The translations under genes were made by a program, and so were the position numbers. A model generated the notes under the pieces. The model was not told where the DNA came from. It made no database searches and saw only the letters and a list, made by a program, of their open reading frames with translations. This document shows positions 5,104-5,378 of a DNA stretch of 5,378 nt, in pieces. Source of the DNA: Anaerolineae bacterium (lineage in GTDB: Bacteria > Chloroflexota > Anaerolineae > UBA1429); the NCBI GenBank assembly GCA_007118555.1, contig SKRJ01000017.1:1-5378 (forward strand), in the 5' to 3' direction. How positions within the stretch are numbered: position 1 is the stretch's first letter; every line of letters starts with the position of its first letter.

Positions 5104-5378
5104 GAGGAAGCGGACATGCCACAGGGGACCTGACGGACAGGCACCACCCCCACAGGAGGGAAGGAGATGCGCGAGCTGTAGGCCTTCGACCACGGGCTCG
5201 CCCAGGCGGTCCCGCAACACCGAAAGTCGATCCGCCAGAGACCGCATCCTATAGAGCTGTACCCCGCAACAAAGCAGCGTCTTTTCGCCAGAAGAGAGGT
5301 CGCTGCTGTTGTAGCGCAGCGTGCCCAAGCGCCTTTAGGCTAGACAGCCGGCGGTACCGACGAGCACCTCGCCATCTC
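5104..5378. other. Right-end stretch with no assignable gene
   Basis: Two ribosome-site-plus-ATG pairs follow the regulator but open only tiny frames: ATG 5115 (MPQGT, then TGA) and ATG 5167 (MREL, then TAG), the latter behind a strong GGAGGG-AAGGAG stretch. Past that TAG the frame stays open to another TAG at 5343. On the - strand a TTG-started frame begins at 5328; its first 60 or so residues include a plausible amphipathic stretch (RMRSLADRLSVLRDRLGE) but match no family I know, and it runs antisense into the regulator gene. A 6-bp inverted repeat CGCTGC/GCAGCG lies at 5301-5321. The stretch may be decayed coding sequence or intergenic DNA. Confidence 0.4.

Noticed and set aside
4879..5328. 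A - strand gene of 149 codons starting with TTG
   Set aside because: It has no good ribosome site and no family match, and its second half is antisense to the well-supported ribbon-helix-helix gene. The first 60 codons remain a weak possibility.

Overview
The window is GC-rich bacterial DNA with compact genes, strong Shine-Dalgarno sites (GGAGG type) and a GTG start among its genes. No marker gene fixes the taxonomy. The style of the MacB/FtsX-type permease, together with a PlsY-like protein and a PEP-utilising enzyme, would suit a GC-rich environmental lineage such as Chloroflexota, but this is only an impression. All confident genes are on the + strand.

Layout. (1) 1-755: the C-terminal part of a MacB/FtsX-family ABC transporter permease, cut by the left edge. 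(2) 870-2864: a GTG-started gene whose product joins an N-terminal DUF454 (YbaN-type) membrane domain to the ATP-grasp nucleotide-binding domain of the PEP synthase / pyruvate phosphate dikinase / rifampin phosphotransferase superfamily and to the first part of its central domain. It ends at a TAG. (3) 2898-3767: the rest of the same enzyme, in the same reading frame, ending with the swivelling phosphohistidine domain (GGQLSHSAIVARE). The two pieces plus the 11 codons between them make a continuous protein of about 965 positions, interrupted only by the amber codon at 2862-2864. (4) 3778-4482: a divergent PlsY-family (DUF205) membrane protein, 10 bp downstream and very likely in the same operon. 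(5) 4483-4923: no convincing gene, but two clear inverted-repeat structures (4550-4580 and a nested one at 4808-4859). (6) 4924-5103: a 59-residue ribbon-helix-helix-like DNA-binding protein with an excellent ribosome binding site. (7) 5104-5378: no assignable gene.

Working together. Genes 2-4 look like one transcription unit: a membrane-tethered dikinase-type phosphotransferase followed by a membrane protein built on the glycerol-3-phosphate acyltransferase scaffold but lacking several hallmark residues of that enzyme. An inferred possibility is phosphoryl transfer to a membrane-associated or lipid-like substrate, with the PlsY-like protein acting on or near the product. The permease upstream is a separate function, and the ribbon-helix-helix gene is a probable independent regulator. 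The points most worth following up are the amber interruption, the DUF454-dikinase fusion, the pairing with a degenerate PlsY, and the small regulator with a structured leader.
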